A DNA stretch of 64,000 bases. It comes from Herbiconiux oxytropis (lineage in GTDB: Bacteria > Actinomycetota > Actinomycetes > Actinomycetales > Microbacteriaceae). Each line of letters starts with the position of its first letter. Position 1 is the first letter of the stretch. This document shows positions 1-8,429 of the stretch, piece after piece. Location of the stretch: assembly GCF_024979315.1 (NCBI RefSeq), contig NZ_JANLCK010000010.1, forward strand, positions 55,169 to 119,168, read 5' to 3'. The notes beneath the pieces were generated by a model. It had not been told where the DNA came from, made no database searches, and worked only from the letters and a program-made list of their open reading frames with translations. The position numbers were made by a program, and so were the translations under genes.

Positions 1-169
1 CCGCTCAGCGAACCGGCGGCGAGGGGGGTGGCTGATGAAGTGGACACAGAGAGCTCCTCGTGGATCGGATGACCACCCGAGACTACCAAGTAGCCGTTGC
101 TCCCTCCGGCACGGTGCCGAACCCTGCTAGCGTCGAGGCACGCCGATCGAATGCGAGAGGAGACCGACG
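1..169. other. Window edge, upstream of nfeD-like gene
   Basis: Frame 1 on the plus strand is open from base 1 to a TGA at 70-72 and would encode 23 residues ending in ESSSWIG. This could be the C-terminus of a gene that starts before the window, but nothing in it is recognisable. The remaining bases to 169 are the leader of the NfeD-like gene, with a GAGAGGAGA ribosome-binding site just before its ATG. No promoter or RNA structure is clear. Confidence 0.3.
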
Positions 170-667
170 ATGCTCGAATTCCTCGACTCGTACGCCTGGA
201 TCTTCTGGCTGGGGCTGATCCTGCTGTTCGTGGTGATCGAGATGCTGACGCTCGAGTTCACCTTCCTGATGATCGCCATCGGGAGCCTCGGCGGCCTCAT
301 CGCCGGAGCCTTCGGAGCGCCCTGGTACGTGCAGGTGGTGGTCGCCGCGATCCTGTCGCTGCTGCTCATCCTCACCCTGCGGCCGCCGCTGCTGAAGCTG
401 CTGAAGCGGGGTGGAGACCCGGCGAAGAGCAACGTCGACGCCCTCCTCGGCCTCGAGGGCCTCGTGATCGACCAGGTCACCGGATCGGCCGGCCACGTGA
501 AGCTCTCCAACGGCGACACCTGGACCGCCAGGGTCTCGCCGCACACCGAACGCCGAGACCTGCAGCGCGGTGAGCGCGTGCTCGTCACCGCCATCGACGG
601 AGCCACGGCACTGGTCGTGCCCGCCGCCGTCCCCCTCACCGAAACCCCGACCAAGGAGGCACCGTGA
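170..667 (+). CDS. NfeD-like membrane protein
   Basis: This 165-residue protein has two or three hydrophobic segments in residues 8-70 and a soluble C-terminal part (about 80-150) that looks like the small beta-barrel (OB-fold) domain of NfeD proteins. NfeD proteins are partners of SPFH/stomatin-type membrane scaffolds. The stop codon overlaps the GTG of the next gene, an SPFH protein, by four bases (GTGA), so the two are almost certainly co-translated. The ATG at 170 follows a good purine-rich ribosome-binding site. The exact cellular role of these pairs in actinobacteria is unsettled; membrane microdomain or membrane protein quality control is the usual proposal. Confidence 0.85.
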   Translation: MLEFLDSYAWIFWLGLILLFVVIEMLTLEFTFLMIAIGSLGGLIAGAFGAPWYVQVVVAAILSLLLILTLRPPLLKLLKRGGDPAKSNVDALLGLEGLVIDQVTGSAGHVKLSNGDTWTARVSPHTERRDLQRGERVLVTAIDGATALVVPAAVPLTETPTKEAP

Positions 668-1593
668 ACGACACCGTGGGCCAGGTCATCCTGGTGATCG
701 TCGTGATCATCATCGTCATCTTCGTGCTGGTGGTGGTCGCCCGATCCGTGCGGATCATCCCGCAGGCACGCGCCGGCGTGGTCGAGCGGCTGGGCCGCTA
801 CCACAAGACGCTCATGCCGGGCCTGAACATCCTCGTGCCCTTCATCGACCGCCTGCGCCCGCTCATCGACATGCGCGAGCAGGTCGTCTCGTTCCCGCCG
901 CAGCCGGTCATCACCGAGGACAACCTGGTGGTCTCGATCGACACCGTCGTCTTCTTCCAGGTCACGGATGCGCGGGCGGCGACGTACGAGATCTCCAACT
1001 ACCTCGGCGCTGTCGAGCAGCTCGCCACCACGACCCTCCGCAACGTGGTGGGTGGCCTCAACCTCGAGGAGGCTCTGACGAGCCGCGACGAGATCAACGG
1101 CCAGCTCCGGATCGTGCTCGACGAGGCCACGGGCAAGTGGGGCATCCGCGTGTCGCGGGTCGAGCTCAAGGCCATCGACCCGCCCGCGTCGATCCAGGAC
1201 TCGATGGAGAAGCAGATGCGCGCCGAGCGCGAGCGCCGTGCCGTCATCCTCACCGCCGAGGGCACGAAGCAGTCGGCGATCCTCGAGGCCGAGGGGCACC
1301 GGCAGGGCGAGATCCTCCGCGCCGAGGGAGATGCGCAGGCCCAGGTGCTGCGCGCCCAGGGCGAGGCGGAGGCCATCACGACCGTGTTCAGCGCCATCCA
1401 CAAGGGTGAGCCCGACAGCATGCTGCTGGCCTACCAGTACCTGCAGACGCTGCCGAAGATCGCGGAGGGTTCGGCGAACAAGCTCTGGGTCATCCCGAGC
1501 GAGCTCACCGAGGCGCTGAAGGGCATCGGACAGGCGTTCGGCGATCGGGGCACCCCGAAGGCGGGCGAGAGTGGCACGACGCCGCAGGGCTGA
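664..1593 (+). CDS. SPFH/band 7 (stomatin-like) protein
   Basis: This 309-residue protein has one N-terminal membrane anchor (about 6-27), an SPFH/band-7 domain (about 28-185), then an Ala/Glu-rich helical stretch with repeated AEG triplets (about 196-240) typical of the coiled coil that drives stomatin/flotillin oligomerisation. The family forms ring- or cage-like membrane assemblies. It starts at GTG 664, overlapping the stop of the NfeD-like gene, which is the standard NfeD-SPFH pairing. The C-terminal tail is Gly/Thr/Ser-rich and probably disordered. The next gene starts inside its last 23 bases, which suggests a three-gene transcript. Confidence 0.9.
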   Translation: MNDTVGQVILVIVVIIIVIFVLVVVARSVRIIPQARAGVVERLGRYHKTLMPGLNILVPFIDRLRPLIDMREQVVSFPPQPVITEDNLVVSIDTVVFFQVTDARAATYEISNYLGAVEQLATTTLRNVVGGLNLEEALTSRDEINGQLRIVLDEATGKWGIRVSRVELKAIDPPASIQDSMEKQMRAERERRAVILTAEGTKQSAILEAEGHRQGEILRAEGDAQAQVLRAQGEAEAITTVFSAIHKGEPDSMLLAYQYLQTLPKIAEGSANKLWVIPSELTEALKGIGQAFGDRGTPKAGESGTTPQG

Positions 1594-2404
1594 CCCGGGC
1601 GAGTCGGCGGGGAGGGCCGGCGGCGGCTGGTTCGCTCCGGCGACTCCGCGCATCCTCGCCCATCGGGGACTGGCGCTCGAGGTGCCGGAGAACACGATCG
1701 CGGCGTTCGAGAAGGCCATCTCCGCGGGTGCCGCCTACATCGAGACCGATGTCAACGCCACGGCCGACGGCATCGCCGTGGCGGTGCACGATCCCACTCT
1801 CGACCGGGTGGCCGGCCGATCCGACCGCATCGCCGACCTCACGCTCGCCGAGCTCCGCGAGGTCGACCTGGGCGGGGGCGGGCGGTTCGCGACCCTCGCC
1901 GAGGTGCTCTCGGCGCATCCGGAGACCCGATTCAACATCGACATCAAGGCGGAGGATGCGGCCGCGCCGGCCGCGGCGGCCATCCTCGCCGCGGGAGCGC
2001 TCGATCGGGTGCTCATCACGTCGTTCTCGACGAAGCGGCGCCGGGCAACCGTCGACCTGCTCGAGCAACGACCGCTGGGCAGCCGGATCTCCGAGAAGCA
2101 GGTCGCAGCGTCCGCCTCGGCCCGGGAGTTCGTGCCGGCCCTCCTCGCGGCGAAGATCGGGCTCGTGCCCCTCGCCCGGCTCCTGCTGCGGCACGTCGAC
2201 GCGGTGCAGATCCCGCAGCGGATCTGGCGCATCCGCACCACCACTCCCCGCACCGTGCGGAGGCTGCACGCGGCGGGCGTCGAGGTGCACGTCTGGACGA
2301 TCAACGACCCGGACGAGGCCCGTCACCTGCTCGAGAACGGCGCCGACGGCATCGTCACCGACCGCGTCGACCTGATGCTCGAGCTCGTGCGCACACCCCC
2401 CTGA
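1571..2404 (+). CDS. glycerophosphodiester phosphodiesterase
   Basis: This 277-residue protein is predicted to hydrolyse glycerophosphodiesters to glycerol-3-phosphate and an alcohol. It has the GDPD TIM-barrel signature in order: HRG at 31-33, EN at 40-41, E58/D60 and HD at 73-74, and it ends with the family's WTINDPDEA motif near residue 243. The first 25 residues are Arg/Gly-rich and not conserved-looking. No export signal is obvious, so it is probably cytoplasmic. GTG 1571 lies inside the end of the SPFH gene and has only a weak ribosome-binding site, so the true start could be somewhat later. Confidence 0.88.
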   Translation: MARRRRADPGESAGRAGGGWFAPATPRILAHRGLALEVPENTIAAFEKAISAGAAYIETDVNATADGIAVAVHDPTLDRVAGRSDRIADLTLAELREVDLGGGGRFATLAEVLSAHPETRFNIDIKAEDAAAPAAAAILAAGALDRVLITSFSTKRRRATVDLLEQRPLGSRISEKQVAASASAREFVPALLAAKIGLVPLARLLLRHVDAVQIPQRIWRIRTTTPRTVRRLHAAGVEVHVWTINDPDEARHLLENGADGIVTDRVDLMLELVRTPP

Positions 2405-2479
2405 TTGGGGCTGGCGCCGATCGCTGGGAGACTACTGGCAATAGCACGGATCGGAAAGGAATGCACCCACCGGACGGTT

Positions 2480-2485
2480 TATAAC
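2480..2485 (+). promoter_or_regulatory. candidate -10 box of rbpA
   Basis: TATAAC lies 31 bases before the rbpA ATG and matches the -10 consensus at five of six positions. GGAAT at 2458-2462 sits near -35 with about 17 bases between. GGAAT is the -35 of SigR/SigH-type promoters, which control rbpA in Streptomyces, but no GTT is found at the required 18-19 base spacing, so a housekeeping promoter is more likely. Confidence 0.4.
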
Positions 2486-2515
2486 GTTGGAAGCAACGCG
2501 AGAGGAGACCACACA

Positions 2516-2881
2516 ATGGCAGATCGCAGTTTGCGCGGAATGCGTCTGGGCGCACAAAGCCTTCAGAGCGAGGAGGGCGTCGTTTTTTCGCCCCGAACCA
2601 CGTACACGTACCGATGCGCGACTTGTGGCCGTGACACCGAGATGGTGTTCTCGGCCGAGGCCGAAGCCCCCGAGATCTGGGAATGCAAGTTCTGCAGTCG
2701 GGAGGCGACGTTGATGGTGGGTTCGGAGCCCATGACCGTCGACCGTGCCGACGCGAAGACACCGCGCAGCCACTGGGACATGCTGCTCGAACGGCGCACG
2801 CGCGCCGAGCTCGAGGAGCTGCTCGAGGAGCGCCTGACCTACCTGCGCGCCCGTCGCGGCACACAGAAGATCGGCGCCTGA
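2516..2881 (+). CDS. rbpA: RNA polymerase-binding protein RbpA
   Basis: This 121-residue actinobacterial transcription activator contacts the group 1/2 sigma factor and promoter DNA and stabilises the open complex. The N-terminal MADRSLRGMRLGA motif, the central zinc-ribbon-like core with C34/C37 and C57/C60, and the sigma-interacting HWDMLLERR motif (86-94) followed by a Glu/Leu/Arg-rich helix match mycobacterial RbpA well. I chose ATG 2516 because it has a GAGGAGA ribosome-binding site and gives the family's length; the open frame back to 2405 is not conserved-looking. It is convergent with lnt. A second, cysteine-poor paralogue lies at 60070-60432. Confidence 0.95.
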   Translation: MADRSLRGMRLGAQSLQSEEGVVFSPRTTYTYRCATCGRDTEMVFSAEAEAPEIWECKFCSREATLMVGSEPMTVDRADAKTPRSHWDMLLERRTRAELEELLEERLTYLRARRGTQKIGA

Positions 2882-2899
2882 GCACCGGTCCACGGCGCG

Positions 2900-4498
2900 T
2901 CAGGAGCGCCGTTCCGCCTTCGGGCGGGGCGGCGCTCTCGTCGTGAGGGCCACCGCGAGGCCGATCAGCCCGAAGCCCGCGACCAGCCACTCGATCTGGA
3001 AGCCCGCGATCGCCGCCGGAGTCTGCAGGGTGGCCAGGGGCACATCCGCCACCATCGAGCCGGCCTCGTAGGCCGGGATCCCGACGATCCGGCTGCCGTC
3101 GGGCGCGATGATCTCGCTCGTGCCCACCGTGGAGATGTTCACCACCGACCGGCCGAACTCGACCGCCCGCAGTCGCGCGATCGCGAGCTGCTGGAGGTTC
3201 TCGTCTGTCTGCCCGAAGTCGGCGTTGTTGGTCTGCGCGAGCACGACCTGGGCGCCCTCGGCCGCCATGGCGCGCATGACGGCGTCGTCGGTGATGTCGA
3301 AGCAGATCGAGATGCCGGCGATCAGCCCGTCGATGTCGAAGGTGAGGTCGGTGGTGCCGAAGCTGTAGTCGCGGCTCACCAGGTCGATCAGGTCCGGTGC
3401 GAACGGGCGGAAGAACTCCCGGTTGGGCATCCACTCGGCGAACGGCACAGGGTGGCGCTTGTCGTAGAAGTCGGCGATCCCGCCGTCCTCCCAGAGCAGC
3501 GACGTGTTGAAGACCTCATCGCCCCTGGCCTGGATGGTGCCGGCCACGACCGGCACGCCTCCCAGCAGCTCGCTCACGGCATCGAGCGACTCCGCGGCGA
3601 GCGGCGACCGCGCCGGATCGAGATCCGAGGCGTTCTCGGGCCACACCACGACGTCGAGGCCCTGCTCCGACGCCAGTGGCATCGAGGCCGAGACGTGGTC
3701 GCTCAGGATGTCGCCCGGGGCGTGCACGGCGAAGAGCCCGGCATCCGAGTTGCCCTGCACGGCGGCGATGCGCGAGGTGCCCTCGGTGAGCGCGGGCCAG
3801 GCGGGGACGCCGAGGGTGGCGGCCACCGCGATGCCGGCGGTGAAAGCGCGGGTGGAGCGGGGCAGACCGTGCTCGCGGACGAGCTGGATGAGGAAGGCGA
3901 CGAGCCAGACGAGCACGAAGCTGAGGCCCGCCATGCCGACCCAGGCCACGAGGTCGGTGAACGGGCTCTGCGACTGCGACATCGCGACCCTCCCCCAGGA
4001 GAAGCCGCCGTAGGGGAAGATCGCGTTCAGCCCCTCGCGGAGGGTCCAGAGTCCGGCGACGACGAGCGGGACCACGAGCAGGCGGCCCGTGCGGCTCGGC
4101 CAGGCGCGGTCGGCTCGCCGGTACACGAGCGCGATGAGCAGGGCGCCGAGGGCGAAGTACACGGCCTCGAAGCCCGTCAGCCCGATCCAGGGCAGGGGGC
4201 CGAGGTAGAGGGTGAGCCAGATGATGTGGGTGCCCCAGAAGGTCGAGCCGGCCACGAAGCCCACGAGCAGGGCGCTCCCGGCGCGCCGACCGATCAGCGC
4301 GACGAGCACGATGCCGGTGCCGAGCAGGGTGAGCGGCCACCAGCCCTTGTCGGGGAACCCGGCGTCGAAGGCGAGGCCGGCCCCGACGGCAGCGAGCACC
4401 GCGAGCCAGAGCGGGAGCAGCGGGCGCACGAAGGCGCCGGCGGCCCGAGGGAGCCGAGGCGCAGAAAGGGCCCGGAAGGCGGGATCGCTCACGCTCAC
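2900..4498 (-). CDS. lnt: apolipoprotein N-acyltransferase
   Basis: This 532-residue membrane enzyme transfers the third acyl chain to the N-terminal cysteine of lipoproteins. About seven hydrophobic segments fill residues 20-235, the nitrilase-like periplasmic domain covers about 243-490, and a last membrane helix lies near 498-520. The catalytic triad is intact: E288 (WPENA), K347 (YDKRHP) and C399 (SICFD). The GTG start overlaps the stop of the upstream helicase by four bases. In mycobacteria this enzyme is fused or adjacent to polyprenol-phosphate-mannose synthase next to rbpA; here no such synthase gene lies between lnt and rbpA. Confidence 0.93.
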   Translation of the reverse strand: MSVSDPAFRALSAPRLPRAAGAFVRPLLPLWLAVLAAVGAGLAFDAGFPDKGWWPLTLLGTGIVLVALIGRRAGSALLVGFVAGSTFWGTHIIWLTLYLGPLPWIGLTGFEAVYFALGALLIALVYRRADRAWPSRTGRLLVVPLVVAGLWTLREGLNAIFPYGGFSWGRVAMSQSQSPFTDLVAWVGMAGLSFVLVWLVAFLIQLVREHGLPRSTRAFTAGIAVAATLGVPAWPALTEGTSRIAAVQGNSDAGLFAVHAPGDILSDHVSASMPLASEQGLDVVVWPENASDLDPARSPLAAESLDAVSELLGGVPVVAGTIQARGDEVFNTSLLWEDGGIADFYDKRHPVPFAEWMPNREFFRPFAPDLIDLVSRDYSFGTTDLTFDIDGLIAGISICFDITDDAVMRAMAAEGAQVVLAQTNNADFGQTDENLQQLAIARLRAVEFGRSVVNISTVGTSEIIAPDGSRIVGIPAYEAGSMVADVPLATLQTPAAIAGFQIEWLVAGFGLIGLAVALTTRAPPRPKAERRS

Positions 4499-7011
4499 GC
4501 CACCGACGAGTAGGCCACGATGCCGCGCCGCACCACGTCGATGGCCGCGCGGGCCGTCGTGGCGAGGTGCGCATCCGGAGTGCCCTGCAGCTGGTCGAGC
4601 AGGTCGATGGTCTGCTTCGTCCAGCGCACGAAGTCGCCCGCCGCCATGTCGGCGAGCATCAGCACCTCATCGAGTCCAGCGCCCTGCGCCCAGCGGTGCA
4701 TGGCCGTCGCCAGGCCGGTCGAGACCGGCTCGGAGCCCGGGAGCCGGTGGTCGCGCTCGACGTCGTCGATCGTGGCCCAGAGCGTCTGGGTCTCGTCGAG
4801 CGCCTTGCGGAAGGCGCCGCGGGGCAGGTAGCGATCCGAGGAGTCGCCGTCGTCTCGGCGGGGCTCGTAGACGAGAGTGCAGGCGATCGCCGCGAGCGAG
4901 GCGGCGTCGAGCTCGTGCCAGACCTTGCGGCGGATGCACTCGGCCACGAGGAGGTCTCGTTCGCCGTAGATGCGCTTGAGGGTGTGGCCCTGGCGGGTGA
5001 GGGTCGTGACGCCGTGCTCGTCGTTCTGCAGGTAGTCGAGGCCGAGCAGCACGTCGGTGACGCGGTCGAAGACCTTCGCGATGACGTTCGTGCGGGTCTG
5101 GATCTGCTGCGTGAGCTTGTCGGTCCCGCGCTTGAGCGTAAACCATCGCTCGGCCCAGCGGGCGTGCGCCTCGCGATCCTTGCAGCCGTGCACCGGATGG
5201 GAGCGGAGCTGGCGCCGGAGCGAGGCGATCTGCCGCTGCCGCTTCTCGCGTTCGCCGCGCGGCGTCACGTCGGCACGACCGGCGCCGGAGCGCTCGAGGT
5301 CGGTGAGCTCGCGACGGATGCGCGCGTACTCGCGGAAGTCGCCGAGGTGGCAGGTCATCGCCTTCTCGAAGCCCGCGAGCGACTCCTCCTGCTGGCGAAC
5401 CTTGCGCGCCAGGTCGACCACGGCGCGGTCGGCCTGGAACTGCGCGAACGACGACTCCAGGATCTCGCGGGCCCGTGACCGCCCGAACTGGTCGATCAGG
5501 TTGACGGCCATGTTGTAGGTGGGCCGGAAGCTCGAGTTGAGGGGGTAGGTGCGGCGCGAGGCCAGCGACGCGACCTCCTGGGGGTCGAGCCCCTCGCGCC
5601 ACTGGATGACGGAATGGCCCTCGACGTCGATGCCCCGCCGGCCGGCGCGCCCGGTGAGCTGGGTGTACTCCCCCGCCGTGATGGGCACGCGCGCCTCGCC
5701 GTTGAACTTCTCGAGCTTCTCGAGCACGACCGTGCGGGCGGGCATGTTGATGCCGAGGGCGAGGGTCTCGGTGGCGAAGACGACCTTCACGAGCTTCTTC
5801 TGGTAGAGCTCCTCCACGACCTCCTTGAAGGCGGGGAGCATGCCGGCATGGTGGGCGGCGACACCCCGCTGCAGCCCTTCGGTCCACTCCCAGTAGCCGA
5901 GCACGGCGAGATCCTCGTCGAGCAGGGTGCGGCACCGGTCGTCGACGATGCGGCGGATCTCGTCGCGTTCCTCGGCGGTCGTCAGGCGCACTCCGGCGCG
6001 CAGCACCTGCTTGACGGCCTGGTCGCAGCCGACCCGGCTGAACACGAAGAAGATGGCGGGCAGCAGCCGATGCTCGTCGAGCAGGGCCACCACGTCGGGG
6101 CGGTCCATCCGCTCGAAGCCGTCGTGCCCTCCACGGTGGTAGCCGCCTCGACCGCCCCCGCCCCCGCGACCGCCGTTCCGACCTCGACCGCCGCCACCGA
6201 CCCCACGCCCGCCGCTGTAGCCGCCGCGGTTGCGGTCGGCCCCGAGCGAGGCCCCGCCTCGCACGAGCTGGGCGAGCTCGGGATTCACCCGGTTCGTGGC
6301 CGCGCGGCCCGTGGAGTCGAACAGGTCGATGAGCTTCGTCTTCACGAGCGCGTGCTGGTCGAGCGGTACGGGCCGCTCCTCGGAGACGATCACCTCGGTG
6401 TCGCCGCGCACGGCCTGCAGCCAGTCGCCGAACTCCTCGGCGTTCGACACGGTGGCCGAGAGCGAGACGAGCTTGACGCTCTGCGGGAGGTGGATGATGA
6501 CCTCCTCCCAGACCGCGCCGCGGAAGCGGTCGGCGAGGTAGTGCACCTCGTCCATCACGACGAAACGCAGGTTCCTCAGCAGATCGGAGTCGGCGTAGAG
6601 CATGTTGCGCAGCACCTCGGTGGTCATCACCACGATGCGGGCGTCGGCGTTCACGTTCGTGTCGCCCGTGAGCAGGCCCACCTCGTCCGGGCCGTATTCG
6701 GCCACGAACTCGTTGTATTTCTGGTTCGAGAGCGCCTTCATCGGAGCCGTGTAGAACACCTTGTCGCGCGCCGACTGCATGGCCAGGTGCACCGCGAACT
6801 CGGCCACGACGGTCTTTCCCGCTCCGGTCGGAGCCGCCACGAGCACGCTGCGGCCGTCCTCCAGCGCCCCGGCGGCCTCGATCTGGAAGGGATCGAGGTC
6901 GAACGCCTGGGCGCTGCGGAAGATCTCGACCTGCGGGTGCCCAGCGCGCTTGCGGCTGGCGGCGAACCGTTCAGCGGGGCTCAGCATCTCGTCCGTCTCT
7001 CCGGCGGCCAT
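4495..7011 (-). CDS. helY: HelY-type DEAD/DEAH RNA helicase (Ski2/Mtr4-like)
   Basis: This 838-residue protein is a Ski2-like superfamily 2 helicase. It has Walker A APTGAGKT (59-66), DEVH (154-157), motif III SAT (185-187) and motif VI with TGRAGRRG in the second RecA domain, then a long helical C-terminal region as in mycobacterial HelY. Between the RecA domains is an extra Gly/Arg-rich stretch, residues about 251-297, resembling RGG-type RNA-binding sequence. The ATG at 7011 overlaps the tatC stop by one base (TGATG); the longer open frame back to 7200 is the shadow of tatC. It probably remodels structured RNA, but the substrate is not known from sequence. Confidence 0.92.
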   Translation of the reverse strand: MAAGETDEMLSPAERFAASRKRAGHPQVEIFRSAQAFDLDPFQIEAAGALEDGRSVLVAAPTGAGKTVVAEFAVHLAMQSARDKVFYTAPMKALSNQKYNEFVAEYGPDEVGLLTGDTNVNADARIVVMTTEVLRNMLYADSDLLRNLRFVVMDEVHYLADRFRGAVWEEVIIHLPQSVKLVSLSATVSNAEEFGDWLQAVRGDTEVIVSEERPVPLDQHALVKTKLIDLFDSTGRAATNRVNPELAQLVRGGASLGADRNRGGYSGGRGVGGGGRGRNGGRGGGGGRGGYHRGGHDGFERMDRPDVVALLDEHRLLPAIFFVFSRVGCDQAVKQVLRAGVRLTTAEERDEIRRIVDDRCRTLLDEDLAVLGYWEWTEGLQRGVAAHHAGMLPAFKEVVEELYQKKLVKVVFATETLALGINMPARTVVLEKLEKFNGEARVPITAGEYTQLTGRAGRRGIDVEGHSVIQWREGLDPQEVASLASRRTYPLNSSFRPTYNMAVNLIDQFGRSRAREILESSFAQFQADRAVVDLARKVRQQEESLAGFEKAMTCHLGDFREYARIRRELTDLERSGAGRADVTPRGEREKRQRQIASLRRQLRSHPVHGCKDREAHARWAERWFTLKRGTDKLTQQIQTRTNVIAKVFDRVTDVLLGLDYLQNDEHGVTTLTRQGHTLKRIYGERDLLVAECIRRKVWHELDAASLAAIACTLVYEPRRDDGDSSDRYLPRGAFRKALDETQTLWATIDDVERDHRLPGSEPVSTGLATAMHRWAQGAGLDEVLMLADMAAGDFVRWTKQTIDLLDQLQGTPDAHLATTARAAIDVVRRGIVAYSSVA

Positions 7012-7808
7012 CAGACGGCCAGCTCGAGGTCGATGCGGGCGGCGATCCGGGCGGCCCGCCGGTCGTGCAGCCAGGCGATGCCGGCGGCTGCGAAGTAGAG
7101 GCCGATCATGGGGATGGCGAGGAGGAACATCGACATCACGTCGGCGGCGGGCGTGGCGATGGCGGTGAAGAGCGTGACCGCGAGGATGGCGATGCGCCAC
7201 GACTTCAGGATGGCCTTCGCGGTGAGCACCCCGGCGAAGTTCAGCAGCACGAGGAACACGGGCAGCACGAACGCGATGCCGATGGCCAGCACGAGCTTGA
7301 GCACGAAGTCGAAGTAGGAGCGTGCCGTGAGCAGGGCCGTGGTGCCCTCGGGAGCGAAGCCCGTGAGCAGGGTCACCATGTGCGGCAGCACGAACCAGCC
7401 CGCCGCGCAGCCGGCGAGGAAGAGGGGGACGGCGGCGGCCACGAAGCCGATCGCATAGCGCTTCTCGTTCTTCTTCAGGCCCGGCATCACGAACGCCCAG
7501 AGCTGGTACAGCCAGACCGGCGACGAGATGACGACGCCCACGGTGAAGGCGATCTGGATGCGCAGGTCGAACGCCGACGAGACGTCGGTGAAGTTGAGGC
7601 TCGCGTTGCGGTCCTGCTCGGCCGCGAGTTCGGAGATCGGCCGGATCATGGCCGCGAGCACGACGTCGGAGACGACGAAGCCCGCGATGCTGCCGAGGAC
7701 GATCGCCAGTGCGGCGAGGAAGAGGCGCTTGCGCAGCTCGATCAGGTGTGCGCCGAGCGACATCCTGCCTTCACGGGAGCGCTCGGGCCGCGGTGGCTTG
7801 ACGGCCAC
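7011..7808 (-). CDS. tatC: Sec-independent protein translocase TatC
   Basis: This 265-residue integral membrane protein is the twin-arginine signal receptor of the Tat export pathway. It opens with the conserved HLIELRKRL segment (residues 21-29) and has six hydrophobic helices in the TatC pattern, then a basic tail. It starts at GTG 7808, five bases after tatA ends, and its stop overlaps the helicase start, so tatA-tatC-helY are translationally linked. The tatA-tatC-helicase order next to pafBC is conserved across actinobacteria. No tatB is seen here. Confidence 0.96.
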   Translation of the reverse strand: MAVKPPRPERSREGRMSLGAHLIELRKRLFLAALAIVLGSIAGFVVSDVVLAAMIRPISELAAEQDRNASLNFTDVSSAFDLRIQIAFTVGVVISSPVWLYQLWAFVMPGLKKNEKRYAIGFVAAAVPLFLAGCAAGWFVLPHMVTLLTGFAPEGTTALLTARSYFDFVLKLVLAIGIAFVLPVFLVLLNFAGVLTAKAILKSWRIAILAVTLFTAIATPAADVMSMFLLAIPMIGLYFAAAGIAWLHDRRAARIAARIDLELAV

Positions 7809-7814
7809 GTGGCC

Positions 7815-8075
7815 CTACGACTTCGAGGTGTCCGAGGTGCTTCCCGGAGCCGGGGTCGTGCCCGGTGCCTGGCCCTCGGCCGTGTTCGTGACCACGCCGG
7901 TCTCCGCCGCCTTCTCGGCAGCGCTCTCCTCTTTCATGGCCTTGGTCTCGTTGCGGAAGATGCGCATCGACTGGCCGAGGCTCTTGGAGAGGGCGGGAAG
8001 ACGGGTCGCGCCGAACAGAAGCAGGATGACGACCAGGACGATGACCAGGTGCCACCCGTTGAGGTTAGCGAACAT
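7815..8075 (-). CDS. tatA: twin-arginine translocase subunit TatA
   Basis: This 86-residue protein has the TatA layout: a short N-terminal membrane helix (about 8-21), the FGATRLP hinge, an amphipathic helix (about 28-45) and an unstructured Ala/Thr/Pro/Ser-rich tail. TatA multimers form the export pore with TatC, whose gene follows directly on the minus strand. The ATG is preceded by AAGGAAG, a strong ribosome-binding site. Length is normal for the family. Confidence 0.95.
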   Translation of the reverse strand: MFANLNGWHLVIVLVVILLLFGATRLPALSKSLGQSMRIFRNETKAMKEESAAEKAAETGVVTNTAEGQAPGTTPAPGSTSDTSKS

Positions 8076-8080
8076 GGGAT

Positions 8081-8419
8081 CTACTTCCTTAGCGTCGGGA
8101 TCGTCGGCGGATTGATGAGTAGTTTACCCCGCGCGAGTCGGGCTTCCCTGCGTGCCTCCCGCAGACGCACCCTGCGCTCCTGGTGAAGGTCATGGCGGCG
8201 GGCCATCTCGGGATAGCCGAGTGCGATCGCCCTCTCGGGCCGCTCGAGCGCGAGCTCCTCGACGTTCTCATTCAACTGCGCGACCTTGTCGCCGAGCTCC
8301 TCGAGGGCGCGGAACACCGCGGCACCCTTCTTGAACAGCCGCCAGCCGAGCCAGGCGAGCATGCCGAGAAGGCCGAGGACCAGGACGGTCCAGATGATCA
8401 GCCACGCCCACCACGCCAT
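8081..8419 (-). CDS. small single-pass membrane protein with coiled coil
   Basis: This 112-residue protein begins with a Trp/Leu-rich membrane helix (about 2-25) and continues as a charged, mostly helical cytoplasmic domain rich in Glu, Arg and Leu, ending in a short Pro/Ile tail. I used ATG 8419 because upstream residues in the same frame are the shadow of pafC. It lies between pafC and tatA on the same strand, a position often filled by uncharacterised membrane proteins in this family. I do not recognise a function; linkage to Tat export is guilt by association only. Confidence 0.75.
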   Translation of the reverse strand: MAWWAWLIIWTVLVLGLLGMLAWLGWRLFKKGAAVFRALEELGDKVAQLNENVEELALERPERAIALGYPEMARRHDLHQERRVRLREARREARLARGKLLINPPTIPTLRK

Positions 8420-8429
8420 GTCGTCCAGC

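Noticed and set aside
2458..2488. SigR/SigH promoter before rbpA
   Set aside because: GGAAT is present but GTT occurs only 14 or 23 bases later, not 18-19.
2405..2515. Longer N-terminus for rbpA
   Set aside because: No ribosome-binding site and no RbpA homology before MADRSLRG; the region holds the promoter.
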